Origin: Nocardioides solisilvae
Lineage (GTDB): Bacteria; Actinomycetota; Actinomycetes; Propionibacteriales; Nocardioidaceae
Length of the DNA stretch: 64,000 nucleotides
Direction: 5' to 3'
Assembly (NCBI RefSeq): GCF_003194625.1
Contig: NZ_QHKX01000004.1
Span: 351,529 to 415,528 of the forward strand
Each line of letters begins with the position of its first letter. The first letter of the stretch is position 1. Below are positions 16,501 to 24,930 of the stretch, in pieces. The position numbers and the translations under genes were made by a program. A model generated the notes under the pieces. It worked only from the letters and a program-made list of their open reading frames with translations, was not told the origin of the DNA and did no database searches.

Positions 16501-17150
16501 CGGAGGTCTACACCGCCTGGGGCGGCTTCGCCTACGGCCGCGGCCTGGACGGGGCCCCCGCCGCCGACGACATGCGCACCGCGTACCGGCGGATCAAGGT
16601 GGCAGCCAAGAACGTCGACTCCGCCGAGCACGACATCGCCGACTCCGACGACTACTTCCAGTACCACGGCGGGATGGTCGCCACGGTGCGGGCGCTGACG
16701 GGCTCCGACCCCAAGGCGTACGTCGGCGACTCGACCTCGCCCGACGCGGTGCGGACACGCTCGCTGCAGGAGGAGACGAACCGGGTCTTCCGGGCGCGCG
16801 TGGTCAACCCGCGCTGGATCGCGGCCATGCAGCGCCACGGCTACAAGGGCGCCTTCGAGCTCGCCGCCACCGTGGACTACCTCTTCGGCTTCGACGCCAC
16901 CGCCGGCGTGGTGCACGACTGGATGTACGAGTCCCTGGCGAGCTCCTACGTCCTCGACGAGACCAACCAGGAGTTCCTGCGCCGGTCGAACCCGTGGGCC
17001 CTGCGCGGCATCGTGGAACGGCTGCACGAGGCGGCCGAGCGTGGCCTGTGGGCCGAGCCCGACGCCGAGACCCTGGCCCAGCTGCAGAAGGTCTACCTGG
17101 AGGTCGAGGGCGACCTGGAGGACGAGGCCGGGCCCGGGACGCCGCGGTGA
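13524..17150 (+). CDS. cobN: Cobaltochelatase subunit CobN
   Basis: A 1208-residue homologue of the large, substrate-binding subunit of ATP-dependent cobalt chelatase, related to magnesium chelatase subunit H. It inserts Co2+ into hydrogenobyrinic acid a,c-diamide in the aerobic B12 pathway. The diagnostic segment HVGKHGSLEWLPGKN is near residue 530. Length is normal. The start is the ATG at 13524 after a GGAGGAGG ribosome-binding site. Its AAA and vWA partners appear to be the single ChlI-ChlD fusion encoded at 29705-31834, as no separate cobS or cobT chelatase genes are present. It overlaps cobF by 4 bp (GTGA). Confidence 0.96.
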   Translation: MAASALICLLSTSDTDLLSARASRASYALANPSRSTGSELDAVVEGADLVVVRHLGSPHDLWQGLDAVRAGGTPLVVLGGEQQPSAELMELSTVPIGVAAEAHRYLAEGGPENLAQLHAFLSDTVLLTGEGFEPPAPVPAWGFAERDAVDGTGLPRVGILYYRAHQASGNTAFAHALADAVDATGQAVGVPIFAGSLRSAPDDLFEALGGLDALVVTVLAAGGSVPASVSAGGDDETWDVERIAALDIPVLQGLCLTSSREEWEANDDGVTPLDSANQIAIPEFDGRVITAPFSFKEVDAEGLPRYVADPERCARVAAIAVNHARLRHVPNADKKVALVLSAYPTKHSRIGNAVGLDTPVSTIRLLRRLRDAGYDLGAPGAVPGLDLEDDTEAGDALIHAMIAAGGQDEEWLTSGQLTDAHVRITTEQYRRWTAHLPRALRDRMTEAWGEAPGRLFVNDAGEIVIATLVAGNVVVMIQPPRGFGENPVAIYHDPDLAPTHHYLAAYRWLEASPAEGGFGAHAVVHVGKHGSLEWLPGKNAALSAECGPDAVLGSLPLLYPFLVNDPGEGAQAKRRAHATIVDHLIPPMARAETYGDIARLEQLLDEYGNIAAMDPAKLPAIRGEIWQLMKAAEMHRDLGLEERPDDEEFDDFLLHVDGWLCEIKDVQIRDGLHVLGQAPAGEALVNLVLAVLRASQVWGGVGNAVPGLRAALGLSEGASTAEVDAFEAEARRLVEALAAAGWDPSAVDVLHEDPAVRSALAFAATEVVPRLASTTDEMDVLLHALDGGYVPAGPSGSPLRGLVNVLPTGRNFYTVDPRAIPSRLAWQTGQTMAESLVQRYLDETGEYPASVGLSVWGTSAMRTSGDDVAEVLALLGVRPEWDDMSRRVNDLRVVDLAELGRPRIDVTVRISGFFRDAFPHVVAMLDDAVQLVAGLDEPDEMNFVRAHARADLAEHGDARRATTRIFGSKPGSYGAGILQVVESGSWRDDADLAEVYTAWGGFAYGRGLDGAPAADDMRTAYRRIKVAAKNVDSAEHDIADSDDYFQYHGGMVATVRALTGSDPKAYVGDSTSPDAVRTRSLQEETNRVFRARVVNPRWIAAMQRHGYKGAFELAATVDYLFGFDATAGVVHDWMYESLASSYVLDETNQEFLRRSNPWALRGIVERLHEAAERGLWAEPDAETLAQLQKVYLEVEGDLEDEAGPGTPR

Positions 17151-17899
17151 CCCACGTGCGCGTGGTGGGCTTCGGGATGGGCCCGCACCACCTGACGGGT
17201 GAAGCAGTGGCCGCCCTGGACGCCAGCGACTACGCCATCGCGGTGCGCAAGGGGCCCGACGACGAGCTGCTGGAGGTGCGGCGCCGCATCTGCGCCGCCC
17301 ACGACGTGGAGCTGGTCGAGATCCCCGACCCGATAAGGGACCGCGACGACCCCGCCGACTACCCGACCGCGGTGCGGACCTGGCACGACGCCCGGGTGGA
17401 TGCTTTCGCCACCGAGCTGGTCGCCCGGGGCGGAACTGCCGCGTTCCTGGTCTGGGGTGACCCGTCGCTCTACGACTCCATGCTGCGGGTCGTCGAGGGG
17501 CTCGCGGCGCGCGGCGACCTCGCCGGACTCACCTGGGACGTCGTGCCTGGGATCAGCGCACCGCAGCTCCTCGCCGCCCGGCACCGGATGGTGCTGCACC
17601 CCGTCGGGGCGCCGGTGCACGTCACCGCCGCGCGCCGACTGCCGGAGGCGCTCGCCCAGGGGCAGCGCAACGTCCTGGTGATGCTCGGCTCCGACCGCGA
17701 GCTCGACGCGCTCGAGCCGCTGGGGGCGTGGCAGCTCTGGTGGGGCGCCAACCTCGGCGCCCCCGGGGAGCAGCTCGTCGCGGGCCGGGTCGCCGAGGTG
17801 CTGGACGACGTCCGCCGGGCCCGGCAAGCAGCCCGCTCCGTCGACGGCTGGGTGATGGACACCTACCTCCTTCGCGCCGCGGAGGAGGAGGCGCGGTGA
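17147..17899 (+). CDS. cobF: Precorrin-6A synthase (deacetylating)
   Basis: A 250-residue tetrapyrrole methyltransferase. CobF methylates C1 of precorrin-5 and releases acetate. The N-terminal VRVVGFGMGPHHLTGEAV matches the family's SAM-fold start, and the loop LVWGDPSLYDSML with VPGISAPQLLAARH are typical methylase motifs. The start is a GTG overlapping the cobN stop. It is co-transcribed with cobN, cobQ and cobK under the 13.4-kb riboswitch. Confidence 0.93.
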   Translation: MTHVRVVGFGMGPHHLTGEAVAALDASDYAIAVRKGPDDELLEVRRRICAAHDVELVEIPDPIRDRDDPADYPTAVRTWHDARVDAFATELVARGGTAAFLVWGDPSLYDSMLRVVEGLAARGDLAGLTWDVVPGISAPQLLAARHRMVLHPVGAPVHVTAARRLPEALAQGQRNVLVMLGSDRELDALEPLGAWQLWWGANLGAPGEQLVAGRVAEVLDDVRRARQAARSVDGWVMDTYLLRAAEEEAR

Positions 17900-19392
17900 C
17901 CGGACTGCTCGTGGCCGGCACCACCTCGGACGCCGGCAAGTCGGTGGTGACCACCGGCCTGTGCCGGGCCTTCTCCCGTCGCGGCGTGGCCGTGGCGCCC
18001 TACAAGGCCCAGAACATGTCCAACAACTCGATGGTCTGCCACGGCCCCGACGGGCGGCCGGCCGAGATCGGCCGGGCGCAGTGGGTGCAGGCGCTCGCCG
18101 CCCGGGTGACTCCGGAGCCGGCGATGAACCCGGTGCTGCTCAAGCCCGGGTCGGACCGGCGCAGCCACGTCGTGGTGATGGGTCACCCGGCCGGGGAGGT
18201 CTCGGCGACCGACTTCGCCACCGGCCGCCGGCACCTCGCGAAGGCGGCGCACGAGGCGTACGACGAGCTCGCCGGTCGCTTCGAGGTCATCGTCGCGGAG
18301 GGTGCGGGCAGCCCGGCGGAGATCAACCTGCGGGCCAGCGACTACGTCAACATGGGCCTCGCCCGCCACGCCGACCTGCCCGTCGTCCTGGTCGGCGACA
18401 TCGACCGCGGCGGCCTCTTCGCGTCCATGCTCGGCACCCTCGCCCTGCTCGAGCCGGCCGACCAGGCCCTGCTCGCCGGCTTCGTGGTCAACAAGTTCCG
18501 CGGCGACCTCGGGCTCCTGCGACCGGGCCTGGACGAGCTGGAACGCATCACCGGGAGGCCCGTGCACGGGGTGCTCCCCTGGCACCCGGACCTGTGGCTC
18601 GACTCCGAGGACGCGCTCGACCTCGAAGGTCGCCGCAGCGCCGAGGGGGCCACGGTCCGGGTCGCGGTGGTGCGGCTCCCCCGGATCAGCAACTTCACCG
18701 ACGTCGACGCCCTCGGCCTTGAGCCCGAGCTCGACGTCGTCTTCGTCTCCGACCCGCGGGACCTCGCCGACGCCCACCTGGTTGTCCTCCCCGGCACCCG
18801 GGCCACGCTCGCCGACCTGGCGTGGCTGCGCTCCCGCGGCCTGGACGCCGCCCTCACCGCGCACGTCGCGGCCGGTCGGCCTCTCCTCGGCATCTGCGGA
18901 GGCTTCCAGATGCTCGGCCGCGAGGTCCGCGACCCCGAGGGCGTCGAGGGGCCCCGGGGCACCGTCGCCGAGGGGCTGGGCCTGCTGCCGGTCTCCACGA
19001 CCTTCGCGGCGGAGAAGGTCCTGCGCCTCCCGGAGGGTCGCGCCCTGGGCGCCACCAGCACCGGCTACGAGATCCACCACGGTCGCGTCACCCGCGCATC
19101 GGGTGCCGAGGAGTTCCTCGGCGGTGCGAGGACCGGGCAGGTCTTCGGCACGATGTGGCACGGCAGTCTCGAGGGCGACGCCTTCCGGGCCGCCTTCCTC
19201 GCCGAGGTCGCCGGGCTCGCTCCCTCGGGCGTGGGGTTCGCCGACGCTCGGGAACGGCGGCTCGACTTGCTCGGCGACCTCGTCGAGGAGCACCTCGACG
19301 TGGACGCACTCCTGACGATGGCCCGTGCCGGGTCGCCGCCGGACCTGCCCCTGCTGTCGCTCACGCGAGGCCCCGTGGAGGGCACGCGATGA
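17896..19392 (+). CDS. cobQ: Cobyric acid synthase
   Basis: A 498-residue glutamine-dependent amidase that adds four amide groups to adenosylcobyrinate a,c-diamide. The N-terminal P-loop-like domain begins [19 protein letters not shown], followed by [10 protein letters not shown]. The C-terminal class I glutaminase domain has [12 protein letters not shown] with the nucleophile cysteine, and [12 protein letters not shown] with the catalytic histidine region. It starts with a GTG that overlaps the cobF stop. Length and order are typical. Confidence 0.95.
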   Translation: MTGLLVAGTTSDAGKSVVTTGLCRAFSRRGVAVAPYKAQNMSNNSMVCHGPDGRPAEIGRAQWVQALAARVTPEPAMNPVLLKPGSDRRSHVVVMGHPAGEVSATDFATGRRHLAKAAHEAYDELAGRFEVIVAEGAGSPAEINLRASDYVNMGLARHADLPVVLVGDIDRGGLFASMLGTLALLEPADQALLAGFVVNKFRGDLGLLRPGLDELERITGRPVHGVLPWHPDLWLDSEDALDLEGRRSAEGATVRVAVVRLPRISNFTDVDALGLEPELDVVFVSDPRDLADAHLVVLPGTRATLADLAWLRSRGLDAALTAHVAAGRPLLGICGGFQMLGREVRDPEGVEGPRGTVAEGLGLLPVSTTFAAEKVLRLPEGRALGATSTGYEIHHGRVTRASGAEEFLGGARTGQVFGTMWHGSLEGDAFRAAFLAEVAGLAPSGVGFADARERRLDLLGDLVEEHLDVDALLTMARAGSPPDLPLLSLTRGPVEGTR

Positions 19393-20114
19393 AGGTGCTG
19401 CTGCTCGGCGGGACCGCGGAGGCCCGCGACCTCGCCCACCGGCTCGTCGACGCCGGTATCGACGTCACCTCGTCGCTGGCCGGACGGGTGACGCGTCCGC
19501 GGCTGCCCGTGGGACAGGTGCGCATCGGCGGGTTCGGCGGGGTTCTGGGGCTGCGGGCCGCGCTGGAGGAGTTCGACCTCGTGGTGGACGCCACGCACCC
19601 CTTCGCCCGGGGGATCAGCGCCAACGCCGCCGAGGCCTGCCGTGCCGAGCACGTCCCGTTGCTGCGCTTCGAGCGACCGGCGTGGACCCCGGACCCTGCC
19701 TGGCGGTACGTGGAGACCCACGAGGCGGCTGCTGCCGCGGCCGCCGCCCTGGGCGAGCGGCCGTTCCTGACCGTCGGGCGCCAGGAGCTGGCTAGGTTCG
19801 TGACTCCCCTCCGCGACGCCGCCGTGCTGGCACGGGTCGTCGACCCACCCGACCTCGCCCTCCCCGCGGCCTGGCAGCTGCTGGCCAGCCGGGGCCCCTA
19901 CACGCTCGACGGCGAGCTGGCCGTGCTCCGCGAGCACCGCTCCGACGTGCTGGTGACCAAGGACTCCGGTGGGTCCCACACCTGGCCCAAGCTGGACGCC
20001 GCCGCACGCCTGCAGGTGCCGGTCGTCGTGGTCGCCCGACCGAGGCCGGACCCCCGCGTGCCGGTCGTGCACGAGGTGGGTCCGGCCGTGGCGTGGGTGC
20101 TGGCGCACCGCTGA
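19389..20114 (+). CDS. cobK: Precorrin-6A reductase
   Basis: A 241-residue NADPH-dependent reductase that converts precorrin-6A to dihydro-precorrin-6. The family start is clear ([19 protein letters not shown]), with [16 protein letters not shown] and [18 protein letters not shown] further in. The ATG overlaps the cobQ stop by 4 bp. It ends the plus-strand operon and converges exactly with cbtA, with no space for a separate terminator. Confidence 0.94.
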   Translation: MKVLLLGGTAEARDLAHRLVDAGIDVTSSLAGRVTRPRLPVGQVRIGGFGGVLGLRAALEEFDLVVDATHPFARGISANAAEACRAEHVPLLRFERPAWTPDPAWRYVETHEAAAAAAAALGERPFLTVGRQELARFVTPLRDAAVLARVVDPPDLALPAAWQLLASRGPYTLDGELAVLREHRSDVLVTKDSGGSHTWPKLDAAARLQVPVVVVARPRPDPRVPVVHEVGPAVAWVLAHR

Positions 20115-20888
20115 TCAGGCCCGCGCGGCCACCGGGGTCTCGAGCCGGCCGACCAGCCAGGTCAGGGCCACGCCGAGCGTCCCCCAGAGGGTGGCCAGCG
20201 TGAGGAGCGAGGAGACCCTGAACTCCCACAGGACGTCGGCCGGGAAGTCGCCCAGCTCGTTGACCGTGGGCATGGCGACCGCCGCCGCGGCCACGACCGC
20301 CACGTAGGCGGCACCGGCGACCACCACCCCGGTCCAGGCCCCCATGACGGCCGCGAGCCGACGCCCGAGCGCCACCGCGACCACCATCGCGACGACGGAG
20401 ACCAGGAGGAAGGCGAAGTAGTAGGCCGTGCGCTCCCCGATGGTGTCCCCGCTGCCCACCGCCGGCGGGGCGGCGGGGTACTTCAGGAAGGGCACCAGGG
20501 CGTAGGCGACGAAGCCCAGCGCGGTGACGAGGGCGGTGGAGCCGACGACGCCCAGTCGTCCGAGGCGCCCCGCGACCCCCGCGGCCACCAGGGCGATGAT
20601 CCCGCCGAGCGCCACGCCGACGGCGAGGGTGGCGGTGGCGAGCCCGGAGGTCTTCTGCGTGGTGCGGCTGATCCCGCCCTCCTCCTCGTCGTGGGAGTGG
20701 GTGTGGGCCGCCTCGCCGTCACCGTGGGAGTGGGCGGCCTCGGCGGCGGGTGCAGGCGCCGCGGACTCCTCCAGGGCGATGGCGGCGTCGATGGGCGGTT
20801 CCCCCACCGTGTAGGCGACGGCGAAGGCCAGGAGGCCGGCGAACAGGCCGGCGAGCAGGCCGCGGACCAGGAAGGTGCGTGCAGTCAT
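20115..20888 (-). CDS. cbtA: CbtA, predicted cobalt transporter subunit
   Basis: A 257-residue membrane protein with five or so helices. After the first helix is a histidine-rich loop (HSHGDGEAAHTHSHDEEE) that may bind metal. The CbtA family is assigned as a cobalt uptake partner from its B12-riboswitch association and gene pairing with cbtB; transport is predicted rather than broadly proven. The start is the ATG at 20888. It follows cbtB by 14 bp. Confidence 0.88.
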   Translation of the reverse strand: MTARTFLVRGLLAGLFAGLLAFAVAYTVGEPPIDAAIALEESAAPAPAAEAAHSHGDGEAAHTHSHDEEEGGISRTTQKTSGLATATLAVGVALGGIIALVAAGVAGRLGRLGVVGSTALVTALGFVAYALVPFLKYPAAPPAVGSGDTIGERTAYYFAFLLVSVVAMVVAVALGRRLAAVMGAWTGVVVAGAAYVAVVAAAAVAMPTVNELGDFPADVLWEFRVSSLLTLATLWGTLGVALTWLVGRLETPVAARA

Positions 20889-20902
20889 GTGTCCGACCCC
20901 GC

Positions 20903-21130
20903 TCAGTGGCAGGGGTAGCCGAGCAGGTGCCGGCCGTCGTGGACCCACTCGTGGATCGCCGTGCCGGCCGGGATCGAGATCGCCCCCTGGTCGGCGCTGA
21001 CGAAGAAGATGACGAGCAGGCCGAGCAGGCCGACGAACAGCGCCCAGGGCGCCAGCTCGCGGAGGTCGACCGTGGGGATCTCGACGGTGGGGATGGCGCC
21101 GGCGACCGGCGCCGCAGCAGCGTGCGACAT
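20903..21130 (-). CDS. cbtB: CbtB, predicted cobalt transporter subunit
   Basis: A 75-residue single-helix membrane protein (helix WALFVGLLGLLVIFFV). The C-terminus HEWVHDGRHLLGYPCH has the clustered histidines typical of CbtB and may bind cobalt. A gaggagg ribosome-binding site precedes the ATG. It forms a pair with cbtA. Unlike many cbtBA operons, no cobalamin riboswitch reads in its direction; the switch at 21178-21345 is on the opposite strand. Confidence 0.87.
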   Translation of the reverse strand: MSHAAAAPVAGAIPTVEIPTVDLRELAPWALFVGLLGLLVIFFVSADQGAISIPAGTAIHEWVHDGRHLLGYPCH

Positions 21131-21160
21131 GTGTCCTCCTCAGGCCCGTGCGGATGTCGG

Positions 21161-21173
21161 ACCACCGGGTGGT
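21161..21173. promoter_or_regulatory. Palindrome between cbtB and btuF, with adjacent -10-like box
   Basis: ACCACC-G-GGTGGT is a perfect dyad in the divergent gap. The plus-strand hexamer TACGTT (21173-21178) fits a TANNNT -10 box and would start the riboswitch RNA near 21185. A repressor acting here could affect both directions. No regulator gene is evident nearby. Confidence 0.35.
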
Positions 21174-21177
21174 ACGT

Positions 21178-21345
21178 TGCCCTCGCCGTGGTGCACGGGA
21201 AGCCGGTTCGAAGCCGGCGCGGCCCTCGCCACTGTGAGCGCGGAGCTCCGCGACCTCACCGACACTCCGGTGTCGGGACCACTGGGTGCATGCCTGGGAA
21301 GGTCGGTCGCTGGGTGTCGATGCGCGAGCCAGGAGACCGGCCACG
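21178..21345 (+). ncRNA. Cobalamin riboswitch upstream of the BtuFCD-type operon
   Basis: Core elements are present: ggtgcacgggaagccggt, then GCCACTGTGA (about 21228-21237), cctgggaaggtcg, and the 3' conserved segment gagccaggagaccggcc (21325-21342). All are in the normal order. A 40-nt leader with ggag follows before the lipoprotein ATG at 21385. Confidence 0.92.
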
Positions 21346-21384
21346 GCGCGTTCGCATCCACGAGGTCCTTGGAGAACAGATCCC

Positions 21385-22383
21385 ATGATTCGCCGTACCG
21401 TCATGCCCGTGGCGTCCCTCGCCGCCGGCGCCGTCCTGCTCCTCGCCGGCTGTGCCGGTGCCCCGGAGGCGAAGTCGGAGGCCGCCGAGCCCGACGCCCG
21501 CTTCCCCGTCTCCGTCGACAACTGCGACCACGACGTCGTCGTCGAGTCCGCCCCCGAGCGGGTGGTGACCCTGAACCAGGGCGCGACCGAGGTGGTCCTC
21601 GCGCTCGGGCTCGGCGACCGCCTCGCCGGCACCGCCTACCTCGACGACGCGATCTCCGAGCGCTGGGCCGCGGAGTACGAGAAGGTCCCGGTGCTGGCCG
21701 AGGAGTACCCCACCCACGAGGCCGTCCTGGAGGCCGAGCCCGACCTGGTGTACGCCTCCTACGCCTCCGCCTTCGACAAGGGCGTCGCCGGAGACCGTTC
21801 CGCCCTGGCGGGCTCGGGGACCGCGTCGTACCTGTCCCCCTTCGGGTGCCCCGAGGAGGACCAGCGCCCCGACCCGACGTTCGACGCCGTGTGGCAGGAG
21901 CTGCACGACGTCGCCGCCCTGCTGGGCGAGCCCGACCGCTCGCAGTCGGTCGTGGCCGAGCAGCGAGAGACCCTCGACGCCGTCAGCGAGGAGGCTGCCG
22001 GTGCCGGGCTCACCGCCCTGTGGTACGACTCGGGCGACAAGACGCCTCTGGTCGGCGGCGGGCTGAGCGGGCCCCAGCTGATCCTCGACGCTGTCGGCGC
22101 GGAGAACATGTTCGAGGACGTGCAGCGGGGCTGGGGCGAGGGCAGCTGGGAGGACGTCCTGGCCGTCGACCCCGACGTCATCGTGCTCGCCGACGCCAGC
22201 TGGTCCTCGGCCGCCGAGAAGCGCGCCTACCTCGAGAAGGACCCGGTGCTCAGCGAGCTGACCGCGGTGCAGGAGGGCGCGTTCGTGACCGTGGCCTACT
22301 CCGAGTCCACGCCGGGGGTGCGGATGGTCGACGGCGCGGCCGCCGTGGCCGGCCAGCTGGCCGACCTCGGGCTCCAGGGGTGA
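21385..22383 (+). CDS. btuF: ABC transporter substrate-binding lipoprotein, BtuF/FhuD type
   Basis: A 332-residue lipoprotein. The signal peptide ends in the lipobox LLAGC (Cys near residue 21). The body is a type III (helical backbone) binding protein: APERVVTLNQGATEVVLALG, then EAEPDLVYASY and VLAVDPDVIVLADASW. Such proteins bind corrinoids, siderophores or heme. The cobalamin riboswitch directly upstream points to a corrinoid or cobalt-complex substrate. The start is the ATG at 21385. It overlaps the permease gene by 4 bp. Confidence 0.85.
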   Translation: MIRRTVMPVASLAAGAVLLLAGCAGAPEAKSEAAEPDARFPVSVDNCDHDVVVESAPERVVTLNQGATEVVLALGLGDRLAGTAYLDDAISERWAAEYEKVPVLAEEYPTHEAVLEAEPDLVYASYASAFDKGVAGDRSALAGSGTASYLSPFGCPEEDQRPDPTFDAVWQELHDVAALLGEPDRSQSVVAEQRETLDAVSEEAAGAGLTALWYDSGDKTPLVGGGLSGPQLILDAVGAENMFEDVQRGWGEGSWEDVLAVDPDVIVLADASWSSAAEKRAYLEKDPVLSELTAVQEGAFVTVAYSESTPGVRMVDGAAAVAGQLADLGLQG

Positions 22384-23426
22384 GCCCGGCTCGCCGTACG
22401 GCGGGCCGGTCCCTCCTCGTGGCGACGCTCGCCGTGCTGTCCCTCGTGGCCAGCGCGGCCGTCGCGCTGGCCCTCGGCTCGGTGGACGTCCCGCTGAGCC
22501 GGGTGCTGGCGGTGCTGGTGCGGCGCCTCGGCGGCGACGGCGGTGGCGTCACCGTCCTGGAGGACCAGCTCGTCTGGCAGCTGCGGCTCCCCCGGGTCCT
22601 GGGTGCCGTCGCGGTGGGGGCGGTGCTCGCGCTGTGCGGCGCCGTCCTCCAGTCGCTGACCCGCAACGACTTGGCCGACCCGTTCCTCCTCGGTGTCTCC
22701 AGCGGGGCCACCGTCGGTGCCGTGACCGTCATGGTCCTGGGGATCGGCGTTGGCGGGCTGGTGGCCAGCACGGCCGTGTCGACCGCCGCGTTCGCTGGTG
22801 CGCTGGCCGCCCTCGCCGTGGTGCTGCTCATCGCCGCGGCCGGCGGCCGGGGGCTGAGCCCGCACCGCACCGTGCTGGCCGGCGTCGCCGTGGCCTACCT
22901 GTGCAGCGCCTACACGTCCGTCGTGGTGATCATGCATGGCGAGGGCGACGCCGCCCGCCGGGTGCTGAGCTGGACGCTCGGCTCGCTCGCCGGGCTGCGC
23001 TGGGAGAGCACGCTCGTGCTGCTGGCCGCGGCAGCGGTGGCGCTCGTCTGGTTCAGCGCGTACGCCGAGCGGCTGGACGCCTTCACCTTCGGCGAGGTCT
23101 CCGCCCTCTCCCTGGGGGTGCCGGTCACCGCGACGCGCTGGGTCCTCATGGTCGCCACGGCCCTGGTCACCGCGACCACCGTGGCCTACGCCGGCGTCAT
23201 CGGCTTCGTCGGCCTGGTCGTCCCGCACCTCGTCCGACCCCTGGTGGGGCACCGACACGTGGCCGTCCTGCCCGCCTCGGCGTGGGGCGGGGCGGTCCTG
23301 CTCGTGTGGGCCGACACCGCCGCGCGTTCGCTGGTGGACCGCCAGGAAGTGCCCATCGGCGCCCTGACCGCCCTCCTGGGCGTGCCCGTCCTGATCTGGC
23401 TGATGGCGAGGAGGCCACGCACATGA
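22380..23426 (+). CDS. btuC: FecCD/BtuC-family permease
   Basis: A 348-residue permease with about nine to ten membrane helices. Family signatures include LPRVLGAVAVGAVLALCGAV, DPFLLGVSSGATVGAV and GVIGFVGLVVPHLVRPLVG. It starts with a GTG overlapping the binding protein's stop and itself overlaps the ATPase gene (ATGA). It forms the membrane channel of the importer under riboswitch control. Confidence 0.9.
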   Translation: MSPARRTAGRSLLVATLAVLSLVASAAVALALGSVDVPLSRVLAVLVRRLGGDGGGVTVLEDQLVWQLRLPRVLGAVAVGAVLALCGAVLQSLTRNDLADPFLLGVSSGATVGAVTVMVLGIGVGGLVASTAVSTAAFAGALAALAVVLLIAAAGGRGLSPHRTVLAGVAVAYLCSAYTSVVVIMHGEGDAARRVLSWTLGSLAGLRWESTLVLLAAAAVALVWFSAYAERLDAFTFGEVSALSLGVPVTATRWVLMVATALVTATTVAYAGVIGFVGLVVPHLVRPLVGHRHVAVLPASAWGGAVLLVWADTAARSLVDRQEVPIGALTALLGVPVLIWLMARRPRT

Positions 23427-24241
23427 CCCACCGCGACCGATGTGTCCACGGGGCCACCCCCGACCTGAGCGCCGAGGGGCTCTCGGTCCGACTCGGCGAC
23501 CGCACCGTCCTCGACGACGTGCAGGTGCTCGCCAAGGGCGGCCGGGTGACCGGACTGCTCGGACCCAACGGCTCCGGGAAGACGACCCTCCTGCACGTGC
23601 TGGCCGGACTCCGCAGGCCCGACCGAGGCACCGTGCTGGTCGGCGACGTCGCCGTCCGCACCCTGTCCCACCGACGCCGCGCGCGGACCATCGCCCTCGT
23701 CGAGCAGCACGCCGCCACCACCACCGACCTGACCGTGCGCCAGGTGGTAGCCCTCGGCCGTCTCCCGCACCGGCGGATGCTCGGCGGGCCGGGCAGCGAC
23801 CCGGGTGCCGGGGTGGTCGACGACGTCCTCGGCCTCGTTGGGCTCACCCACCTCGCGGACCGCGGCTGGACCACCCTCTCCGGCGGCGAACGCCAGCGCG
23901 CCCACCTCGCCCGCACCCTCGCCCAGCAGCCCGAGGTGCTGCTCCTGGACGAGCCGACCAACCACCTCGATCTCGGGCAGCAGCTGCGATTCCTGTCCCT
24001 GGCCCGCGAGCTGGGACTCACCACCGTCGCCGCCCTGCACGACCTCGAGCTCGCCACGGCGTTCTGCGACGACGTGGTCGTGCTCGACGGGGGCCGGGTC
24101 CGCGGCCAGGGCCCGGTCGACACCACCCTGACCGCCCCGCTGCTGCGGGAGGTCTATCGGGTCGAGGCGTCCCTCGATCCTCACCCCCGCCTGGACCGGC
24201 ACCACCTGGTCTGGGACGGCCACGTCGAGGAGACCGCATGA
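23423..24241 (+). CDS. btuD: ABC transporter ATP-binding protein, BtuD/FecE type
   Basis: A 272-residue ATPase with Walker A GPNGSGKTTLL near residue 48, signature LSGGERQRAHLARTLAQ, Walker B VLLLDEPTNHLDL and the switch histidine in LHDLELA. It energises the importer. The gene overlaps the permease gene upstream and the ferredoxin-like gene downstream by 4 bp each, so the four genes form one translationally coupled operon. Confidence 0.92.
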   Translation: MTHRDRCVHGATPDLSAEGLSVRLGDRTVLDDVQVLAKGGRVTGLLGPNGSGKTTLLHVLAGLRRPDRGTVLVGDVAVRTLSHRRRARTIALVEQHAATTTDLTVRQVVALGRLPHRRMLGGPGSDPGAGVVDDVLGLVGLTHLADRGWTTLSGGERQRAHLARTLAQQPEVLLLDEPTNHLDLGQQLRFLSLARELGLTTVAALHDLELATAFCDDVVVLDGGRVRGQGPVDTTLTAPLLREVYRVEASLDPHPRLDRHHLVWDGHVEETA

Positions 24242-24930
24242 CCGTCCACGTCCTCGTCGGCACCTCCCCCGCCGACGCCGCCCGCCGCACCGAGCTCGCC
24301 GGTCTGGCCCACCGCCTCGGTGCCGAGCTCGCCTTTCTGCAGCTGGCATCCCCCGCCCTGACCACCCGGCTCACCCAGCTCGCCGACGCCGGGGCCGAGC
24401 GCTTGGTCCTCGTCGGCGTCAGCGGGGGGACCAGCGGACCCGGGGTCTCGTGGCTGCGCCGGATCGCGGCGCACTGGTGGCGCGACCGCGGCGAGGGAGC
24501 ACCGGAGGTGGCGACCGCGCCGGCCTTCATGGCTGCGGAGTCCGAGTGGGGACCGCTGGGCGACCTGGCGCGTCCGATCACGCACCGCGGACCCGGGCTC
24601 ACCTCCGCCGCCTGGGAGGACGTCCCCGGTCACCGCCACCAGGTGCTGGTGTGCCGTGGTCCCCGTTGCAGCGCCGCGGGCGCCGAGGAGACCTCCACCG
24701 CCCTCGTGCTGGCCCTGATGCGCGCGGGGCTCGGCGACGACGACGTGCTGGTGACGCAGACCGGCTGCCAGTTCCCGTGCAACCACGCCCCGGTGGTCAC
24801 CGTGCAGCCGGACGACGTCTGGTACGGCCGCGTCGACCCACCGGCCGCCGACCAGCTGGTGGCCGACCACCTCGCCGGGGGCTCCCCCGTCGAGGCGCTG
24901 CGGCTAGCGCGCGTGCGTCGGGAGCCGTGA
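24238..24930 (+). CDS. CbiX-like half-domain fused to a thioredoxin-like [2Fe-2S] ferredoxin
   Basis: A 230-residue protein. Residues 1-85 (VHVLVGTSPADAARRTELAG, LVLVGVSGGTSGPG) look like one half of a sirohydrochlorin chelatase-type (CbiX) fold. Residues 135-225 form a thioredoxin-like 2Fe-2S ferredoxin: CRGPRC near 142-147 and CQFPC near 177-181 supply four cysteines. The role is not established. In this operon it could deliver electrons for Co(II) to Co(I) reduction, or act with cobalt. It overlaps btuD by 4 bp and converges with cobD by a 27-bp overlap. Confidence 0.75.
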   Translation: MTVHVLVGTSPADAARRTELAGLAHRLGAELAFLQLASPALTTRLTQLADAGAERLVLVGVSGGTSGPGVSWLRRIAAHWWRDRGEGAPEVATAPAFMAAESEWGPLGDLARPITHRGPGLTSAAWEDVPGHRHQVLVCRGPRCSAAGAEETSTALVLALMRAGLGDDDVLVTQTGCQFPCNHAPVVTVQPDDVWYGRVDPPAADQLVADHLAGGSPVEALRLARVRREP

